A stretch of DNA of 34,750 nt, taken from contig JANQMY010000080.1 of assembly GCA_028279895.1 (NCBI GenBank), forward strand, positions 1 through 34,750. Reading direction: 5' to 3'. The DNA is from Alphaproteobacteria bacterium (GTDB taxonomy: Bacteria; Pseudomonadota; Alphaproteobacteria; JANQMY01). The translations under genes and the position numbers were made by a program. This document shows, piece by piece, positions 32,595 to 34,750 of the stretch; position 1 is the stretch's first letter, and each line of letters starts with the position of its first letter. The notes under the pieces were generated by a model, which saw only the letters and a list, made by a program, of their open reading frames with translations, did not search any database and was not told where the DNA came from.

Positions 32595-33539
32595 ATGAGC
32601 ATCGACTTCACCTTCGGCGGAATCATGAAAGCCCCCCTTTGTGTTGCGCCGATGTTTCTGGTCTCAAATCCGGCCCTTACCTTGGCGGCCTGTTCGCGCG
32701 GCGTTATGAGCGGCTTCCCGGCTCATTCCACCCGGACGCGAGAAGCTTTCATCGATTGGCTTGATGAAATGGAAAGGGGCCTCGCTGTCCTGGAAAAGCC
32801 AGGGCCTTGGGCGGTCAATCTTGTGGTCCACCGCACGAACCAAAGGCTGGAGGGTGACCTTGCACTCTGCATTGAGCGGAAGATCCCCATCATTCTCACG
32901 TCTAAGGGCGCTCCCAAAGACGTGTTTGGCCAAATTCATGACTACGGAGGGCTTGTGTTTCACGACGTCGCCTCGGCGCGGCATGCAGAAAAAGCCGCCG
33001 AGGCCGGCGCCGACGCGCTGATCGCTGTTGCCAGCGGCGCCGGCGGAAAAACCGGTACGATCAACCCGTTCTCACTGCTGAATGAAATACGCGAAGTGAC
33101 CGACAAACCCATCATCTTGGCAGGAGGAATGAGCACAGGCCGCGACGTGTTTGCGGCGGAGGCCATGGGCGCCAGCCTCGCCTATGTGGGCACACGGTTT
33201 ATCGCCACGAAGGAGAGCTTATCTGACGCCTACACCCAGCAAATGATGATCGATTGTTCCGCCAAGGACATATTGTTTACGACAGCCCTCAGCGGCGCCC
33301 CACAAAATTGGGTGCGCCCCACCCTTATCGAAGAGGGCATCGACCCGGACGAACTTCTCGCCATGAAACCCGGCGAAACGGTGAAGGCGACGGCGGAAAA
33401 AGCACGCTACTCCAAAATAAAGTCGGCTGGTCAAGGCATTGGCATGATCAAGGCCGTTGAGTCAGCAGCGGATCTCTGCGATCGGATCATCGCCGAGTAC
33501 CGAGAAGCGAAAAAAACGCTGACATCAGCCGACCGCTAG
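32595..33539 (+). CDS. Nitronate-monooxygenase-like (2-nitropropane dioxygenase family) flavoprotein
   Basis: This 314-residue FMN TIM-barrel protein belongs to the family that includes nitronate monooxygenase and the enoyl reductase FabK. FMN-binding blocks ILAGGMSTGRDV (about 174-185) and MGASLAYVGTRF (about 191-202) are clear. The family's catalytic His, in the loop AGGHxG, is replaced by Lys152 in SGAGGKTGT, so nitronate oxidation by the usual mechanism is unlikely. The ATG at 32595 gives a normal N-terminus (MSIDFTFGG), although its ribosome site is weak. The open frame upstream lies in the regulatory region. It is divergent from the MaoC/lyase operon, so it may reduce or oxidise a related CoA intermediate. 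That is a guess from position. Confidence 0.87.
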   Translation: MSIDFTFGGIMKAPLCVAPMFLVSNPALTLAACSRGVMSGFPAHSTRTREAFIDWLDEMERGLAVLEKPGPWAVNLVVHRTNQRLEGDLALCIERKIPIILTSKGAPKDVFGQIHDYGGLVFHDVASARHAEKAAEAGADALIAVASGAGGKTGTINPFSLLNEIREVTDKPIILAGGMSTGRDVFAAEAMGASLAYVGTRFIATKESLSDAYTQQMMIDCSAKDILFTTALSGAPQNWVRPTLIEEGIDPDELLAMKPGETVKATAEKARYSKIKSAGQGIGMIKAVESAADLCDRIIAEYREAKKTLTSADR

Positions 33540-33600
33540 CATGCTGGCCCTTGGCAAGCTCTGACTTCTGCTCTTTTTCCGCCGGCGAGCTGGCATGTTT

Positions 33601-34750
33601 CTAAATCTCGATACGCTCTCCAAATGGCAGTTTTCGAATGGGTTTTGCACCGGCCGCACGCAAGGCATTCGCGACCGCCGGCGCTATCGGAGGCAGGCCG
33701 GGCTCACCCACACCGGTGGGTAACTCCGTAGATGGAATAATGTGCACATCAATATCCGGCATATCGCTCATGCGCATGGGGAAATAGTCATAAAAGTTCG
33801 ATTGATCGACCTCACCATCGGTGAGCGTAATTTCCTCACGCATGGCTGCACCCAAGCCCATCGCAATGGATCCTTCCATCTGCGCTTTTATGTTGTCGGG
33901 GTTGATGGCAAGACCGCAATCGACCGCGCATACGACCTTATCGACAGAATAGGTCCCTTCGTCTTGCAAAGTCACATCTGCCACTTCGGCAACATAGGAA
34001 TAGAATGACTCATGCATGGCGACGCCGCGTCCCTTCCCTTTGCCTGACGGGGCAGGCCCCGCCTCAGCCAGCGCTTTGTCAAGAACCGCCAAATGACGCG
34101 GATGGTTTGCCAGAAGATCGCGTCGGAATTGGACTGGGTCTTTCCCGGCTGCACGTGCCATCTCATCCATGAATACTTCCATGGTGAAGCCATTTTGGCT
34201 GTGACCCACAGACCGCCAGTGAGACATGGTGACCCCCACTTCCGGGCTATGGGTTTCCAACCTCAAATTAGGCACCTCATAGGGATTGATATCCGCCCCC
34301 TCGACCGTCGGATGGTCGATACCATCATGAATGAACCGGTTCTCAAAGGCCGTTCCCTTGGCATACGCCGGCGTTACCAGCACAGTATGCCAAGCGATCA
34401 TATTGCCATTTTCGTCAAGCCCGCCGCGCATCTTCACGAAACTCATCGAGCGGTACTTGCCACCTTTCATGTCGTTTTCACGGGTCCATTGGAGCTTTAC
34501 TGGCGCCCGACCGCCAATGGCCTTGGCGACCATCGCGGCGTCCTTATTGTAGTCGCCGGTAATCGTCACACGCCGGCCAAAACTGCCCCCCGCGTAGAGT
34601 GTATGTACTTTCACCTTTTCTAACGGCAGGCCAACGATTTGCGCCGTGTACAGTTGATCGCCTTGGGGCGCTTGTGAACCGGTCCAGATGTGACATTCGT
34701 CTTCACGCAGATCGACAATGGCATTCATCGGCTCTAGAGCCGCATGAGCC
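33601..34750 (-). CDS. Molybdenum hydroxylase large subunit, IorB-like (partial, 5' end outside window)
   Basis: This is the C-terminal part, about 383 residues, of a xanthine-dehydrogenase-family molybdopterin-binding subunit. The reading frame continues without a stop to the window edge. The residues before the first internal Met read AHAALEP, part of the family motif HAxxEPMNA, so that Met is not the start. GGSFGRR (about residue 48 after it), HWRSVGHSQNGFTMEVFMDEMA and the molybdenum-site glutamate in GVGEPGLPPIAPAVANAL are visible. The RSVGHSQN block is typical of isoquinoline 1-oxidoreductase (IorB)-like enzymes, which hydroxylate N-heterocycles or aldehydes with water-derived oxygen. 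Many relatives are exported, but the N-terminus is not in view. The 61-bp gap to the convergent flavoprotein gene shows no terminator. Confidence 0.92.
   Translation of the reverse strand, partial: AHAALEPMNAIVDLREDECHIWTGSQAPQGDQLYTAQIVGLPLEKVKVHTLYAGGSFGRRVTITGDYNKDAAMVAKAIGGRAPVKLQWTRENDMKGGKYRSMSFVKMRGGLDENGNMIAWHTVLVTPAYAKGTAFENRFIHDGIDHPTVEGADINPYEVPNLRLETHSPEVGVTMSHWRSVGHSQNGFTMEVFMDEMARAAGKDPVQFRRDLLANHPRHLAVLDKALAEAGPAPSGKGKGRGVAMHESFYSYVAEVADVTLQDEGTYSVDKVVCAVDCGLAINPDNIKAQMEGSIAMGLGAAMREEITLTDGEVDQSNFYDYFPMRMSDMPDIDVHIIPSTELPTGVGEPGLPPIAPAVANALRAAGAKPIRKLPFGERIEI

Noticed and set aside
1..34750. Mobile elements, CRISPR arrays, tRNA or rRNA genes, prophage or defence genes
   Set aside because: No transposase, integrase, regularly spaced repeats, RNA-gene signatures or terminal inverted repeats were recognised on reading both strands.

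Overview
The window is a dense catabolic gene cluster from a Gram-negative bacterium. It has two TonB-dependent outer-membrane receptors, three major-facilitator transporters, three one-component regulators (two TetR, one IclR) and about twenty enzymes of CoA-thioester, oxygenation, hydrolysis and aldehyde/alcohol chemistry. The DNA is moderately GC-rich. The receptor plug sequences (DEIIVTAQKREQ type), together with family III CoA-transferases, a soluble P450 and an IorB-like molybdenum hydroxylase, resemble gene sets of aquatic alphaproteobacteria and some gammaproteobacteria. Genus cannot be read from the sequence. I see no rRNA, tRNA, insertion sequence, integrase, phage gene or CRISPR array.

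Layout. 164-6173: a TetR regulator, then a leftward pair (iron-type alcohol dehydrogenase and a domain-permuted family III CoA-transferase) divergent from a rightward PTGR/CurA-type oxidoreductase, whose promoter region carries an operator-like palindrome. 4746-10364: a leftward unit of TonB receptor, GPH-type symporter and aldehyde dehydrogenase. 10365-14724: a 515-bp regulatory region with three palindromes, a rightward HSL-type hydrolase and TetR regulator, and a leftward second HSL-type hydrolase and aldo/keto reductase. 14884-18909: a rightward P450, epoxide-hydrolase-like and amidohydrolase operon ending in a hairpin terminator. 18953-21296: a leftward membrane-anchored metallo-beta-lactamase-fold hydrolase divergent from an MFS transporter. 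21385-28408: an IclR-centred unit (tandem CoA-transferase, IclR, MFS transporter, second TonB receptor, terminator). 28437-34750: a crotonase, then a leftward operon of two MaoC halves, a malyl-CoA-lyase-like enzyme and an acyl-CoA dehydrogenase, divergent from a nitronate-monooxygenase-like protein. Last comes the 3' part of a molybdenum hydroxylase large subunit running off the window edge.

How it may work (inference). Hydrophobic or bulky substrates enter through the TonB receptors and cross the inner membrane through the MFS/GPH carriers. P450, molybdenum hydroxylase, epoxide-hydrolase-like, esterase-like and dehydrogenase enzymes would functionalise them to acids. CoA-transferases would activate the acids, and the acyl-CoA dehydrogenase, MaoC hydratase and malyl-CoA-lyase set would cleave them. 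This suits a terpenoid, steroid-like or alicyclic compound, but no gene fixes the substrate.

The most interesting signals are regulatory. GAATTC-centred palindromes recur in three divergent promoter regions (10678-10729, 14798-14813, 19992-20015). A different palindrome, ATCG-N6-CGAT, recurs in three intergenic regions around the IclR gene (21386-21399, 23682-23695, 25970-25983). Together they suggest two local regulons.
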